DNA of 64,000 nucleotides from Flavobacteriaceae bacterium (GCA_028284745.1 JANQRC010000017.1:169380-233379), one strand, 5' to 3'. Shown: positions 7,780 to 17,653, numbered from the stretch's first letter. Notes: generated by a model not told the origin, from the letters alone. A program made the numbers and translations.

Positions 7780-9244
7780 TTTTTACAATCTTTTTGGAGG
7801 GGCTGGAAGAATGGCAGTGTCGTTGGCAACTATACCACTCTTGGTGGGGCTTATGGGCCCAGAAAAATATGGTATATGGATGCTTATTGTTTCTGCAGGA
7901 AATACTGCCATGCTATTAGATGTCGGCATGTCCGGAACTACGATGCACTTTGTCTCTAGAGCGTTAGCACTACGCAGCAAGGATCATAAAAACTCTGAAC
8001 TTGAGCAGACGATGCTGCTGCTGCTGCTGCTTACAGGCATCATCGCATTATCAATAGTATGTCTTTTTGTGGCAATGACAAGTGCTTTAGCTAGCTTTTT
8101 CTTTGATAAAGAGCATATGGGGCTGGATATTTTCATTGCCTTAAAATGGATAGGAGCCTATGTCGCCCTGCTTTTCTCGCACAATTTTTTTGTTGGCGTG
8201 ATTCAAGGATATGATGATTTCAAAACGGTGAACATCATAAAGTTCTTCTTTATGCTATTTTCAAATTTGGGCCTCTTGTCTTTAGCGAGTAAGAATGCGC
8301 CATTAAGCCAAATGGCTATTTGGATTTCAATTGTGGCAGGTCTTACCTTGCTTTCATACATCATCAAAACATTTTATGTTCTAAAACCAGAAAACCTGAT
8401 CAAACCTTCTTTCAACAAGAGTATTGTTAGAGAAGTGCTGACTTATTGCGGGAATACCTGGCTGGGGTTTTCAGGAAACATTTTGTTCGGGCAAATGGAC
8501 AAAATTGTGCTCGGCTGGGTTTGCGACCCGAAGATAGTAGGAATTTATGCTGCAATTGTCGGCATCTCTACCTATATCAACTCCATAGCAACTGTTGGGC
8601 TACAACCTCTGATCACCAAGATGTCAGAGTTGTCGGCCAAGATGATTGAAAACATGCAAAGCATTCAAAAAAAGTTTGAAGAATCGTTGATGTTCAATGC
8701 ACTGCTTATTTTCTTTCTTGGCTTAGCCAGCTTTCCAATTTTAGCGCTGTTGCTAGAAGGGGTTATGAAAATCGATATAGACGACCCGACAAAGCCTCTA
8801 CTTGCATTTAAACTTGCAATTGTGATTTATTGTGTGAACTCATTGTATGTGCCAGGATTTTACACCTTAATGGCTTTCAAGGAAACAAAACATTTAGGGA
8901 TAATACAGTTGCTGGCTGCACTGACAAGTCTAGGGCTAATATACTTATTGTCGGCACAATATGGACTGTTGGGGGGCATAATAGCTAATATTGGCTTTAT
9001 AATTAGTTGGAGTTTGAATTCCTTGGCGTCTCATAGAATTTATAACAACCCTTTTTGGTGGGTCAAGAAGATAATCCCATTTCTAAGTGTTTTCTTGGTG
9101 TTCTCGGTAGTGCAAATGGCTGCAGATCTGTCATTCTTCTATCACATTCTTCTATCATTTTTTGGGATTTTGGGAACCTTTCTACTTCTAGCGAAAACCT
9201 ACCCGACCATAGTACAACAGGCAAAAAACCGATTCAGGCCATGA
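7769..9244 (+). CDS. wzx: Wzx-like polysaccharide flippase
   Basis: A 491-residue, mostly hydrophobic protein with about twelve to fourteen membrane segments and the N-terminal pattern of the polysaccharide-specific transporter branch of the MOP superfamily (LATIPLLVGLMGPEKYGIWML). It most likely flips lipid-linked repeat units across the inner membrane. The start is a GTG at 7769, overlapping the previous gene by 11 bases; no ATG would keep the first membrane helix. It is followed by an ATGA overlap with a second polymerase/ligase-like gene. Confidence 0.85.
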   Translation: MRNNFYNLFGGAGRMAVSLATIPLLVGLMGPEKYGIWMLIVSAGNTAMLLDVGMSGTTMHFVSRALALRSKDHKNSELEQTMLLLLLLTGIIALSIVCLFVAMTSALASFFFDKEHMGLDIFIALKWIGAYVALLFSHNFFVGVIQGYDDFKTVNIIKFFFMLFSNLGLLSLASKNAPLSQMAIWISIVAGLTLLSYIIKTFYVLKPENLIKPSFNKSIVREVLTYCGNTWLGFSGNILFGQMDKIVLGWVCDPKIVGIYAAIVGISTYINSIATVGLQPLITKMSELSAKMIENMQSIQKKFEESLMFNALLIFFLGLASFPILALLLEGVMKIDIDDPTKPLLAFKLAIVIYCVNSLYVPGFYTLMAFKETKHLGIIQLLAALTSLGLIYLLSAQYGLLGGIIANIGFIISWSLNSLASHRIYNNPFWWVKKIIPFLSVFLVFSVVQMAADLSFFYHILLSFFGILGTFLLLAKTYPTIVQQAKNRFRP

Positions 9245-10380
9245 TGTTGAATTGGATATTTAAAACTGGGAAATCACACGCATTTATCTGGATCTTTCTG
9301 ACAACGTTCATTCTTTATGGCTTGTCTTCAAGATTTCCGGCGGTTGTCTATCTCATCCCGACTGTGATTCTCTTGCTTTTTATCATATTACATACGAAAA
9401 CACTCCAAGTCGGATTTGACACCTTAACATCCATGCTTCTTATCATGTTACTGGTCTATGTCTTTTTCCTCTTGATTGGAGGCGTCGCTTTTTTTCAATA
9501 TGAGCATAAGGTCAAACTTGCGCTTTACTACTTGCTTGATATTATTCCCTTGGCTATTTTATTGCGCCTCATTTACCTCAGATATGGCGAATACTCATTC
9601 ATCAATGGACTTTACTTATCCTTTGTGCTCGTTGGCCTGTTGCTCTTTGTCTTACTTTATGTGGGATATTTTCCAAGTAATCGGTATCAGCATGTAGGCA
9701 ATATACTTGGGGCAACAGCAATACTTTCGTTTTCTCTAAGCATCTCTAAGCAGAAACAATCCATTCTTTTTATTATTTTTCTATTCCTTTTGCTCACAAC
9801 AGGCTCTAGACAAGCATTGGCAGGGATTCTTTTTGCCGGGTTGGTTTATCTTATCTTGAATGGTTGGAGGTGGTTTTTACTGCTCTTGGCACTATCCATA
9901 TTGATACTGATCTTCAAGGATCAGTTGCTCGAATGGCTGATTGATCTATCAGATAAATATGACCTCAGGACACTTCACCGAACTTTTCATGCCTTCACCG
10001 CAAAGGGCGGAGGTTCGAGTGTTAGTACACGAATGGAAATATATACCAATTTGTTCAACTCGTTGCACTTTTTCCCAGACCCCTCGTTTATAGCAGACAT
10101 CAAGGCTAGATTCCCTCACAACTACTTTCTAGAGTATGCGCTTACCGCTGGAGCAATACTGGGAGTATTTTTTATCATTTTCATCGGATACATTCTGCTT
10201 AAGGTGTGTTCAACACTGCGAAGACAACCAATCCTATATTTCGTCCTCATGTATTTTGTTCCCTTCAACATTAGCTCGGGAATTGCAGCAGCCAAATACT
10301 TTTTGATCTTTCTTTTTGTGTTAATTGCATTCATGGAATTCAGAAGAGTTCCGGCAAAAAGAATTAAAGCTTTGGAATGA
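9241..10380 (+). CDS. O-antigen polymerase/ligase-like membrane protein 2
   Basis: A 379-residue polytopic membrane protein resembling the O-antigen ligase (Wzy_C) family, with the short LTTGSRQALAGILFAG segment typical of that family and a hydrophilic loop near residues 240-300. I start it at the ATG at 9241, which overlaps the flippase stop as ATGA; the longer open frame from 9055 lies inside the flippase gene and its extra residues are not hydrophobic. It overlaps the next gene by four bases. It is the second of three such proteins in the locus. Confidence 0.72.
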   Translation: MMLNWIFKTGKSHAFIWIFLTTFILYGLSSRFPAVVYLIPTVILLLFIILHTKTLQVGFDTLTSMLLIMLLVYVFFLLIGGVAFFQYEHKVKLALYYLLDIIPLAILLRLIYLRYGEYSFINGLYLSFVLVGLLLFVLLYVGYFPSNRYQHVGNILGATAILSFSLSISKQKQSILFIIFLFLLLTTGSRQALAGILFAGLVYLILNGWRWFLLLLALSILILIFKDQLLEWLIDLSDKYDLRTLHRTFHAFTAKGGGSSVSTRMEIYTNLFNSLHFFPDPSFIADIKARFPHNYFLEYALTAGAILGVFFIIFIGYILLKVCSTLRRQPILYFVLMYFVPFNISSGIAAAKYFLIFLFVLIAFMEFRRVPAKRIKALE

Positions 10381-11558
10381 TGAGGCCGAAAACCTTGGGA
10401 CCAAATATCTCAAACTTGCTTTTGTCCTGGGGGCTTGTCTTGTTCTTTTCGTATGACTTTATGGCGAAAATCATGTCACTTCATGAAATTTCCCATGTCC
10501 CTTATCAATGGGCCACAGGAGTGAAATACTGTTGGTTGGCATTGATGCTCTCTTTTCGGAAAAACAGGTCGATTGAGAATAAAATCATTTGGATTCCCAT
10601 AGCCATTGGCCTCTGTGTGACAATTGGTATGTGGAGCTTACACAAGATACTTACACCTGATGATTTCCTTTTCAATGGCTATTACTACCTGGCCCATTCG
10701 TTCCCAATGTTACTATTGGCATTTTTCGCATATTTTGAAAATGATCAAGTCATAAACAGGTTCATTAAAGTTTTCAAAATATTCCTGGCCCTGAACTCAG
10801 TGCTCATCCTGCTAAACCTGATGACAGATTTTGCCTGGGCACTCACGTATTTTAAAGGGTCAAGATTTGGGCACCAAGGGGTTCTGTTGTACCATGCAGA
10901 GTCGGCATATATTTATTTTCTTGGAGTTGCCCTATTCCTTTTCGAATTTCGGAGAAACCAGAGCAAGGTTAACCTCCTTTTATTGATATTGAATATAGCG
11001 GCAGCGCTTCTATTAGGAACCAAGAAGAGCTACATGCTTATTGGGCTATTAACTCTTTATGTTTTGTACCAATACAGGAGAAGTGTTACCATGTACATTA
11101 TCTCAGCGGTAACTGCAGTTATGGTTTTTGTATCTAGAGAGGTTATTGATCGATTATTGTCTGAACAGTTTAAAGTGTTATACAGAGTCTATGAAAACGA
11201 CGGTCTTCTTTCAATGCTGTTATCCTATCGCAATGAACTTTTCTTAAACAACACATTACCATTTATTAGATCTGAATGGAAAATTCTCAATGTTCTATTT
11301 GGGGGTCCCAAACTTCACGAATACAGAAGCGAGATGGAATTGGTAGACCTATTCCTCTTTGTTGGTATTGCAGGAATTCTACTTTACGCAATCTGGTTTT
11401 ATTGGCTAAATAAACTGCTTGTTAAAACAGTGTACGGCAAGTATTTATTGCTTTGCCTTATAGCAACGGCATTATTATCTGGAAACCTCTTGGCAAGCAT
11501 AAATACCAGCATCATTTTTTTCTTCGTTCAGAAACGGCTAAATAAAGAGGCTCTTTAA
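10377..11558 (+). CDS. Polytopic membrane protein, polymerase-like 3
   Basis: A 393-residue protein with about ten to twelve hydrophobic segments and a cytoplasmic or periplasmic loop around residues 255-325. It looks like a divergent Wzy-type polymerase, but I see no decisive motif. A GTKKSYMLIGLLTLY stretch resembles the SRxA/SKxA region of the O-antigen ligase family. It starts in an ATGA overlap with the previous gene and ends 6 bases from a gene on the opposite strand. AT-rich like its upstream neighbours. Confidence 0.6.
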   Translation: MMRPKTLGPNISNLLLSWGLVLFFSYDFMAKIMSLHEISHVPYQWATGVKYCWLALMLSFRKNRSIENKIIWIPIAIGLCVTIGMWSLHKILTPDDFLFNGYYYLAHSFPMLLLAFFAYFENDQVINRFIKVFKIFLALNSVLILLNLMTDFAWALTYFKGSRFGHQGVLLYHAESAYIYFLGVALFLFEFRRNQSKVNLLLLILNIAAALLLGTKKSYMLIGLLTLYVLYQYRRSVTMYIISAVTAVMVFVSREVIDRLLSEQFKVLYRVYENDGLLSMLLSYRNELFLNNTLPFIRSEWKILNVLFGGPKLHEYRSEMELVDLFLFVGIAGILLYAIWFYWLNKLLVKTVYGKYLLLCLIATALLSGNLLASINTSIIFFFVQKRLNKEAL

Positions 11559-11564
11559 AATAGA

Positions 11565-12311
11565 CTAGAAATCCGCGAGCTCCTGAACCTCGTCACTAGT
11601 TAAAGCAAAGCGGAATAATTGCAAGTTTGCATATGTGCCGGGAGCAGACCAATCATATTTATAATGTTTTGCAATAAACACAGGTTGGTCAGAAGAAGAG
11701 ATCACACCCTCAATAGCCTTACGAGCTTGTAAATTGCCATTGACATAAAGGGAAGCCTGCTGGCCATCATAAGAAGCAGTTACATTATACCATCTACCAG
11801 GGGTCCATGACATTAAACTACCTAAGGTAACCAGTTTGTTGTTAATACTCAACCAAAAGATAAAAGTGTTAGGATTTACGCTGTAATCCTTACCTCTAAC
11901 CCCCAATAGAAATTGGTAATAGGGAGAATTTAGCGACCCATCAACAGACCTATTTACAATAGGATAGAACTTGTCTCCAGAGACATCATCAGGGCTGAAC
12001 CAAACCGATACCGTAAAGGCATCTTTAACGTTAAAGCTAGAGGCCTCGAGAACGGCATGCGAAACACCACTATCAAACTGTAGTGCAGTATTAGGTCGAT
12101 CGCTTGGGTCTGAAGCCAAAACCCCCCCTGTGTTGGTCAGTGATTTTGGAGCGTCTTTCCCAAAAGAGACAAAAGTTTCATCAACATTCTTTGACTCTGA
12201 AACAGGCTTTAAGATCGTAACGCCATTATTCTTATTTGCATCCTTAACTTTGTCTTCACCACATGAGGCAATCGTTAACAAAACAACGGAGAGAATTGAT
12301 AATTTTTTCAA
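11565..12311 (-). CDS. LamG-domain (concanavalin-like) lipoprotein
   Basis: A 248-residue lipoprotein. A short lysine-leading signal ends in the lipobox LTIASC (Cys17), followed by about 50 polar residues. The rest (about 70-248) is a LamG-like beta-sandwich: AFTVSVWFSPDD, PGRWYNVTASYDGQQASLYV and NGNLQA are the usual motifs. Such domains bind carbohydrate or protein, and no catalytic residues are evident. It is the only gene on the minus strand in the polysaccharide locus, converging on the polymerase-like gene and diverging from the PL8 lyase. I infer it handles or binds the glycan at the cell surface or in the periplasm. Confidence 0.75.
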   Translation of the reverse strand: MKKLSILSVVLLTIASCGEDKVKDANKNNGVTILKPVSESKNVDETFVSFGKDAPKSLTNTGGVLASDPSDRPNTALQFDSGVSHAVLEASSFNVKDAFTVSVWFSPDDVSGDKFYPIVNRSVDGSLNSPYYQFLLGVRGKDYSVNPNTFIFWLSINNKLVTLGSLMSWTPGRWYNVTASYDGQQASLYVNGNLQARKAIEGVISSSDQPVFIAKHYKYDWSAPGTYANLQLFRFALTSDEVQELADF

Positions 12312-12380
12312 ACTAATCTTATTTAGTGTACAAAATTAATAAAATTAGAGCATCAGAAAGGTATAACATTAACCACATAC

Positions 12381-15134
12381 ATGCTAAGTATGCATTTTAT
12401 TTATTTATTATCTAGCACCCTACTTTTTATGTTGGGAAAAACCAGTCAGGGAATTGTTATTCGCTCGGTTGAAAATACGAACACCAGGCATGCAATAGCG
12501 GTCAGTGAAAACCAAGACAAAATATTTTGGAACAAAACAGCATCAGACACCCTGAAGCTAAACATAGATCCCATCTCGTACAAAGACCTTATTAATTATA
12601 GCCAAGACACATTCGAATTTTTTATAAGCAGTGAAAAACAAGCGGCAGGCACTATAGAGATCGTATTTGTAGATCAGGATGGGCATAGTGTATTGTCGAG
12701 CAATATTTCGACCAATTATGTGGGCTTAAGGAGATTTACCATTAGTTGCCGATATGACATGCAACGTTATGATAGCACGGGAGATGTAAAAGGCATTTAT
12801 TTTGTAGCAAAAGGGCAAGATTCCAAGCTCACCCTCCATCTTCCGTTGAACCATGCGGCTCGACGCAACAAACGGATCAAGAATATATATTTAAAAGAAG
12901 TGAAGGGTTTTTTCAGTGATACCACATATAATCATTTCTATGGCATACCCCCCCCAAGCGCATATGATACCTTGAATGCAAAGACAGTATCAAGACTGAA
13001 GCTTGCTAAAGAGTCGTATCAAGATTTCCTATTAAAATATAAGGCTGGCCAAAATTGCCAAGGAGAATATTTGTACGAAAAAGAAATGAAAGAATTAGAC
13101 AGCAATAAAGTTCGCCTTAAGCGGCAGTTGCGGTCACAACGGTTGATAAATATTACACCGGAGAGTGCAGGAGTCGCACTCCTATCAGTGGTCAAGCATT
13201 TGGTGCAAAACAATACCTCGAAAGATATAAAACTAGTCAATGAAGTAGTTGGACAAGTGTATCAAAAGGGGTTTGCTGAAAACTCTGAAATTACGTACAA
13301 CCAATACTTCCTTAGAGAATATTTTCAAGCGCTGTTGCTATCATATCCATATCTATCAGAGGAAAACAAATTAAGGGTCGACAATACACTTGTCTGGTAT
13401 TTGAAGGTGAATAAGATTTTTGACCCAACGTACAAACCCGAACCCTACTTTTCTGACTTAGTGCGTAACCAGTACATTTTTATAATGGGATGGATATTTA
13501 ACTTGGCACCACAAAAGAGAGCCCAATACTTGGAGGCTTTAAGGAGACACCTAGACAGGGTTTTTGCTAACTCGAGCATAAAATCGGGATGGATAAAGCC
13601 CGACGGCACTTCTTTTCATCACAATAGTCAATATATCGCGTATATGTACTCTTTCAATGAAATGATAGACCTCATAGGCTTTCTTGAAGAAAGTGGCTTT
13701 CCGCTGGAAGATAAAAGCGCAGAAACCTTTAGAGATGCAGTATCAGCTATTTTAATTGTTTCAAATAAGGGCAGGTATACAAACAATTTAGGAGGCAGAC
13801 ATCCTTTCAGAACAGAAAACCCGATTTGTCAAAAAGGCTTGGTAAAATTATCAAAAATATTAGCGAAGCGACAGTTAAAATCCAATCTAGATGTTGAAGA
13901 CTTATTTTACAACAGATATTCTAGCATCCAAGGATTTTGGCAATTTAATTATGGAAATATGGGAGTATACCGAACCGATGGATACGTAATGGTAGCAAAG
14001 GGGTTCTCTAAGAATTTTTGGGGTTCTGAGATCTATGCTCGAGAGAATAGATTTGGCAAGTATCAAGGATATGGGACTCTCGAGATCATTGATTCGACAG
14101 GGTTTCATGCCAGTGGATTTGAAGAGCATGGATGGAATTGGAATCGTCCCCCGGGGAGCACAACCATTAACCTCCCAGATAACAAGCTTAATCCACCAAA
14201 AGCTCGGGTAGATGAATACACTAACACAAATTTTTCAGGATCACTTAGCATAGGTCGAATTGAAGATGGCACTCAGTTAAATAGAGGAAGAGGGGGTGTT
14301 TTTGCGATGAACTTCATTGAGCAAAAGAACTCTCCAAATCACGACGAGTCATTTGGTTTTCGTAAAAGCTACCATTTCTACAAAGGCAAAGCGCTTTGCT
14401 TGGGTTCTGGCATCAGCAAAGAAAGGTCACCATATGAAGTCACCACCAATATTGTTCAAGTAAAAAGCAACAAAGAAGAAAGCACTAGCCTCGAGGGTAA
14501 TAATTTTAGGTTTGTAATAAACGAGAAAGAAATACTTAAAGAAGACTTACCTTTTGTTTTTGCCAGAGGGGCACTGTACTATTGTGTATATGATGCTACG
14601 AACGTTCAAGTAAATCGAAAAGTTCAAAGGAATCGTAATAGCACTGACACCAGAGAGTATTCGGGTCGTTTTACGAATGTTTTTATTAATCACGGCACTG
14701 CGCCTGAGAACGAAACTTATGAGTATTTGATTTCAACGAAACAATGTGATATAAATCAAAAGCCATATGTTGTAAAGCAACAGGATGACCTCGCTCATGT
14801 TGTTATGTTTGAGGACGGTCGCGAGGATTATGTGATTTATAAGCCAAAAAGATCTGCTGGCGAAATGACCCTTTTAGAATCAACGATAGGCATCTTGTCG
14901 CTGAAAGAAACGAATGATACGCTAACCATTAACTTTACGAACCCAGGCTTAGAGTTTGATGATAAGGGAGTGGCCATAGGACAATCACATGAAGTCAAAA
15001 TTAAAGGGGCTTATCAATTGATAAGAGCCACACAGCCAGTAGTCATAGAGCCTGACTCCATGTCAACCAAAATTCTGTTTGAAGCTGGTCACGGAAAAAT
15101 GTTGGAAATACAGTTGAGAAGGCATAAAAAATAG
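12381..15134 (+). CDS. Family 8 polysaccharide lyase (chondroitin ABC lyase-like)
   Basis: A 917-residue exported protein with an N-terminal signal peptide (about 1-24; an alternative start is Met4 at 12390). It has an N-terminal beta domain, an alpha-toroid (about 300-500) and C-terminal beta sandwiches, the layout of PL8 lyases, which cleave uronic-acid-containing glycosaminoglycans by beta-elimination. Catalytic residues can be placed: His414 and Tyr421 in SFHHNSQYIAYMYSF, and Arg473 in NLGGRHPF. The His-to-Arg spacing of 59 is the same as I recall for Proteus chondroitinase ABC I (His501/Arg560). EEHGWNWNRPPGSTTINLP is another family signature. No SusC/SusD pair or sulfatase is nearby, so a role in trimming the polymer made here is more likely than foraging. 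Confidence 0.85.
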   Translation: MLSMHFIYLLSSTLLFMLGKTSQGIVIRSVENTNTRHAIAVSENQDKIFWNKTASDTLKLNIDPISYKDLINYSQDTFEFFISSEKQAAGTIEIVFVDQDGHSVLSSNISTNYVGLRRFTISCRYDMQRYDSTGDVKGIYFVAKGQDSKLTLHLPLNHAARRNKRIKNIYLKEVKGFFSDTTYNHFYGIPPPSAYDTLNAKTVSRLKLAKESYQDFLLKYKAGQNCQGEYLYEKEMKELDSNKVRLKRQLRSQRLINITPESAGVALLSVVKHLVQNNTSKDIKLVNEVVGQVYQKGFAENSEITYNQYFLREYFQALLLSYPYLSEENKLRVDNTLVWYLKVNKIFDPTYKPEPYFSDLVRNQYIFIMGWIFNLAPQKRAQYLEALRRHLDRVFANSSIKSGWIKPDGTSFHHNSQYIAYMYSFNEMIDLIGFLEESGFPLEDKSAETFRDAVSAILIVSNKGRYTNNLGGRHPFRTENPICQKGLVKLSKILAKRQLKSNLDVEDLFYNRYSSIQGFWQFNYGNMGVYRTDGYVMVAKGFSKNFWGSEIYARENRFGKYQGYGTLEIIDSTGFHASGFEEHGWNWNRPPGSTTINLPDNKLNPPKARVDEYTNTNFSGSLSIGRIEDGTQLNRGRGGVFAMNFIEQKNSPNHDESFGFRKSYHFYKGKALCLGSGISKERSPYEVTTNIVQVKSNKEESTSLEGNNFRFVINEKEILKEDLPFVFARGALYYCVYDATNVQVNRKVQRNRNSTDTREYSGRFTNVFINHGTAPENETYEYLISTKQCDINQKPYVVKQQDDLAHVVMFEDGREDYVIYKPKRSAGEMTLLESTIGILSLKETNDTLTINFTNPGLEFDDKGVAIGQSHEVKIKGAYQLIRATQPVVIEPDSMSTKILFEAGHGKMLEIQLRRHKK

Positions 15135-15148
15135 CAAAGCTGCGGGGG

Positions 15149-15175
15149 TTTCTATGAATCAAGATCCTATATTTG
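15149..15175 (+). promoter_or_regulatory. Promoter of the GT4/pgl operon
   Basis: TATATTTG at 15168-15175 is an exact TAnnTTTG -7 element, 16 bases after a TTTC (15149-15152) that could act as -33. The GT4 start follows at 15192, giving a very short leader. Confidence 0.55.
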
Positions 15176-15191
15176 CACTGAATCTTAAGAA

Positions 15192-16400
15192 ATGCACATA
15201 CTTTATATCCATCAGTACTTCAAAAAGCCAATCGAAGCTGGCGGCACTCGCTCGCACTGGATCGCGCAACAGTTCCTAAAGGAGGGCCATAAAGTTACCA
15301 TGCTGACATCAAAGAATAATATGCAGCAATCCATGGCGAAGGAAAATTTTGAAGGAGTCGACCTGATATATTTGAATACACCATACGATAACAAGATGAG
15401 TATCCTAAAAAGGGCAAAGGCTTTTTTTAGCTTCATGATCAGAGCGACAAGCAGAAGTTTCAAGATCAAGGATGTTGACTTGGTCTATGCCACATCTACC
15501 CCGCTAACTATTGGAATCCCTGCGCTATTCTTAAAAAGATTTAAAAAGACGCCTTTCATTTTTGAAGTTCGTGATCTGTGGCCTGAAGTTCCAATTCAGA
15601 TGGGAGGATTAAAAAACCCAATACTCAAGAAGGTAGCAATCCTTCTAGAGAAAAGGATCTACAAGAAGGCAATTCATATCATAGCATTGTCGCCAGGTAT
15701 GGAGGCAGGAGTGAAACGCTTTCAATTCGCTGAACCTAAAGTGAGCATGGTTCCTAACATGGCCAAGATCGATAAGTTTTACAAGCGCACACCCTCGCAA
15801 GAAGATATTTCGTTTGCAAAATCTGTAGGGCTTCAGACAGATAAATTCAATATTGTTCATTTCGGTGCCATGGGCCTAGCCAATGGTCTTGAGTATGTGA
15901 TTGAAGCTGCCAAGGTCGCCCAAGACCGAAAACTCGATGATTTTCATTTTGTGTTTTTGGGAGAAGGGAGTACCATGCCTGCACTTAAGGAAATGGTTGA
16001 AAAGCATACATTAAAGAATGTGTCCTTCCTTGGGAAATTTTCTATGAGAGAGACCTCATTGCTGGTGAATCTTTGTGCAGTTTCTGTAGTGTCTTTCAAA
16101 AACCTACCCATTTTAAGGACCAATTCCCCCAACAAGTTGTTCGACTCCCTGGCTGCGGGGATACCAATCATAGTAAACTCAAGTGGATGGACAAAAGACC
16201 TTGTCGAGCAGTACGAATGTGGCCTTTATGCCAGCCCGGAACAGCCAAAGGAACTAGTCGACCAATTGAAGAGACTCTATCAAGACCCCTCTCTTAGAGA
16301 AAAGTATAGCATTAATGGACGCAAACTGGCAGAAACGGTTTATGACAAATCTATACTAACACCGAAGATTGCTAATATTGTGGCGTCAATAGAAAAATAG
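15192..16400 (+). CDS. Family 4 glycosyltransferase (WbuB-like)
   Basis: A 402-residue retaining glycosyltransferase with two Rossmann halves (GT-B). The N-terminus [20 protein letters not shown] is typical of the WbuB branch, whose members often add an N-acetylated deoxy-amino sugar such as FucNAc. The C-terminal half has a [13 protein letters not shown] segment and an [21 protein letters not shown] motif for nucleotide-sugar binding. It is followed after 2 bases by a PglC-like transferase, so it probably adds the second sugar to the primed lipid. The donor sugar cannot be read from sequence. Confidence 0.85.
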   Translation: MHILYIHQYFKKPIEAGGTRSHWIAQQFLKEGHKVTMLTSKNNMQQSMAKENFEGVDLIYLNTPYDNKMSILKRAKAFFSFMIRATSRSFKIKDVDLVYATSTPLTIGIPALFLKRFKKTPFIFEVRDLWPEVPIQMGGLKNPILKKVAILLEKRIYKKAIHIIALSPGMEAGVKRFQFAEPKVSMVPNMAKIDKFYKRTPSQEDISFAKSVGLQTDKFNIVHFGAMGLANGLEYVIEAAKVAQDRKLDDFHFVFLGEGSTMPALKEMVEKHTLKNVSFLGKFSMRETSLLVNLCAVSVVSFKNLPILRTNSPNKLFDSLAAGIPIIVNSSGWTKDLVEQYECGLYASPEQPKELVDQLKRLYQDPSLREKYSINGRKLAETVYDKSILTPKIANIVASIEK

Positions 16401-16402
16401 CC

Positions 16403-17008
16403 ATGTCATACAGAAACTTCAAACGTATTGCAGATTTTGGATTTTCGTTACTCGCATTGATCTTATTATCTCCTATTATTTTGTTGGTGATATTGTGTCT
16501 TTCTATAGTAAATCAAGGAACGCCATTTTTTTTACAAGATAGGCCAGGTAAAGACGAAAAGATCTTCAAGGTGATAAAATTCAAGACAATGAATGACAAG
16601 AAAGACCCTGAAGGCAACCTTCTTTCTGACGAACAAAGAATGACGCGAGTTGGTAAAACCATAAGAAAGACATCAGTTGATGAGATCCCACAGCTTATTA
16701 ACGTTGTCTTAGGTCAAATGAGTTTTGTGGGGCCAAGACCTTTGCTTCCAGAATACCTAGACCTTTACAGCGACGAACAGAAACTACGCCACCAAGTGAG
16801 ACCCGGAATAACGGGTTGGGCGCAGGTAAACGGCCGCAATGCTATTAGCTGGACCAAGAAACTTGAATTGGATGTTTGGTATGTAAAAAATAAAAGTTTT
16901 GGTCTAGACCTAAGAATTCTATTCAAAACAGTCATCAAGATCATTCAAGCTTCAGACATAAATACAGAAGGCATGGCAACCACTGAACGATTCACAGGAT
17001 TTAATTGA
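16403..17008 (+). CDS. pglC: PglC-like phosphoglycosyl transferase
   Basis: Transfers a sugar 1-phosphate from a UDP sugar to undecaprenyl phosphate and so primes glycan synthesis. At 201 residues it is the small monotopic form: one N-terminal re-entrant hydrophobic segment (about 13-35) and the catalytic domain with [12 protein letters not shown], a [20 protein letters not shown] segment and GPRPLLPEY. With acetyltransferase, aminotransferase and dehydratase genes directly downstream, the substrate is most likely UDP-diacetylbacillosamine, as for Campylobacter PglC. A second, long-form priming enzyme is encoded at 22528. Confidence 0.88.
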   Translation: MSYRNFKRIADFGFSLLALILLSPIILLVILCLSIVNQGTPFFLQDRPGKDEKIFKVIKFKTMNDKKDPEGNLLSDEQRMTRVGKTIRKTSVDEIPQLINVVLGQMSFVGPRPLLPEYLDLYSDEQKLRHQVRPGITGWAQVNGRNAISWTKKLELDVWYVKNKSFGLDLRILFKTVIKIIQASDINTEGMATTERFTGFN

Positions 17009-17023
17009 GCTTTACGAGAGAAG

Positions 17024-17653
17024 ATGGATACTAAAGAAATCTATTTATATGGGGCAAGTGGCCATGCCAAGGTAGTCATAGATATTTTGGAATCTATGGG
17101 CAGACATGCCATTAAAGGCATATACGATGATTACAGTAATAAGGAAAAACTGTTGGGAGTTCCCGTTCTAAGAGACAAGTCGAGTATCAAAGCAAAAGAC
17201 ACCTTGGTCATAAGTATTGGCAATAATCTCCATAGAAAGGATGTGGTTGATATGCTTTCTTGCCAATACGATACTTTAGTGCATAAAGAGGCATACGTGT
17301 CTAACCTGGTCTTCAGCATCGATGAAGGCACAGTTGTCATGGCTAAGGGCATTGTGAATCCAAATGTAAAAATCGGGAAACATTGTATAATAAACACCGG
17401 GAGCATCGTAGAGCATGATTGCGTACTAGAAAATTTTGTGCACATAAGCCCCAATGCCACGATACTAGGGGGGGCATTCATTGGTAGTGGAACTCAAATA
17501 GGAGCAGGAGCTACCGTATTGCCCAATGTAAAAATAGGAAAATGGGCTACCATTGGGGCAGGCAGTGTGATCCATCGTGATGTTCCAGATTACGCTGTTG
17601 TGGTCGGAGTTCCAGGTAAAATAATAAAAACTAATCATGAGCGAAAAGTCTAA
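17024..17653 (+). CDS. pglD: PglD-like sugar N-acetyltransferase
   Basis: A 209-residue acetyltransferase of the NeuD/PglD family. It has an N-terminal Rossmann-like sugar-nucleotide domain (YGASGHAKVVIDILE) and a C-terminal left-handed beta-helix of hexapeptide repeats from about residue 90. In the bacillosamine pathway it acetylates the 4-amino group made by PglE, using acetyl-CoA. His134 in GSIVEHDCVLEN is the likely general base by family comparison. Its 3' end overlaps the aminotransferase start by 17 bases. Confidence 0.88.
   Translation: MDTKEIYLYGASGHAKVVIDILESMGRHAIKGIYDDYSNKEKLLGVPVLRDKSSIKAKDTLVISIGNNLHRKDVVDMLSCQYDTLVHKEAYVSNLVFSIDEGTVVMAKGIVNPNVKIGKHCIINTGSIVEHDCVLENFVHISPNATILGGAFIGSGTQIGAGATVLPNVKIGKWATIGAGSVIHRDVPDYAVVVGVPGKIIKTNHERKV

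Noticed and set aside
9055..9240. 62-residue N-terminal extension of the second polymerase-like gene
   Set aside because: It is inside the flippase gene in another frame and polar; the ATG at 9241 overlaps the flippase stop as ATGA.
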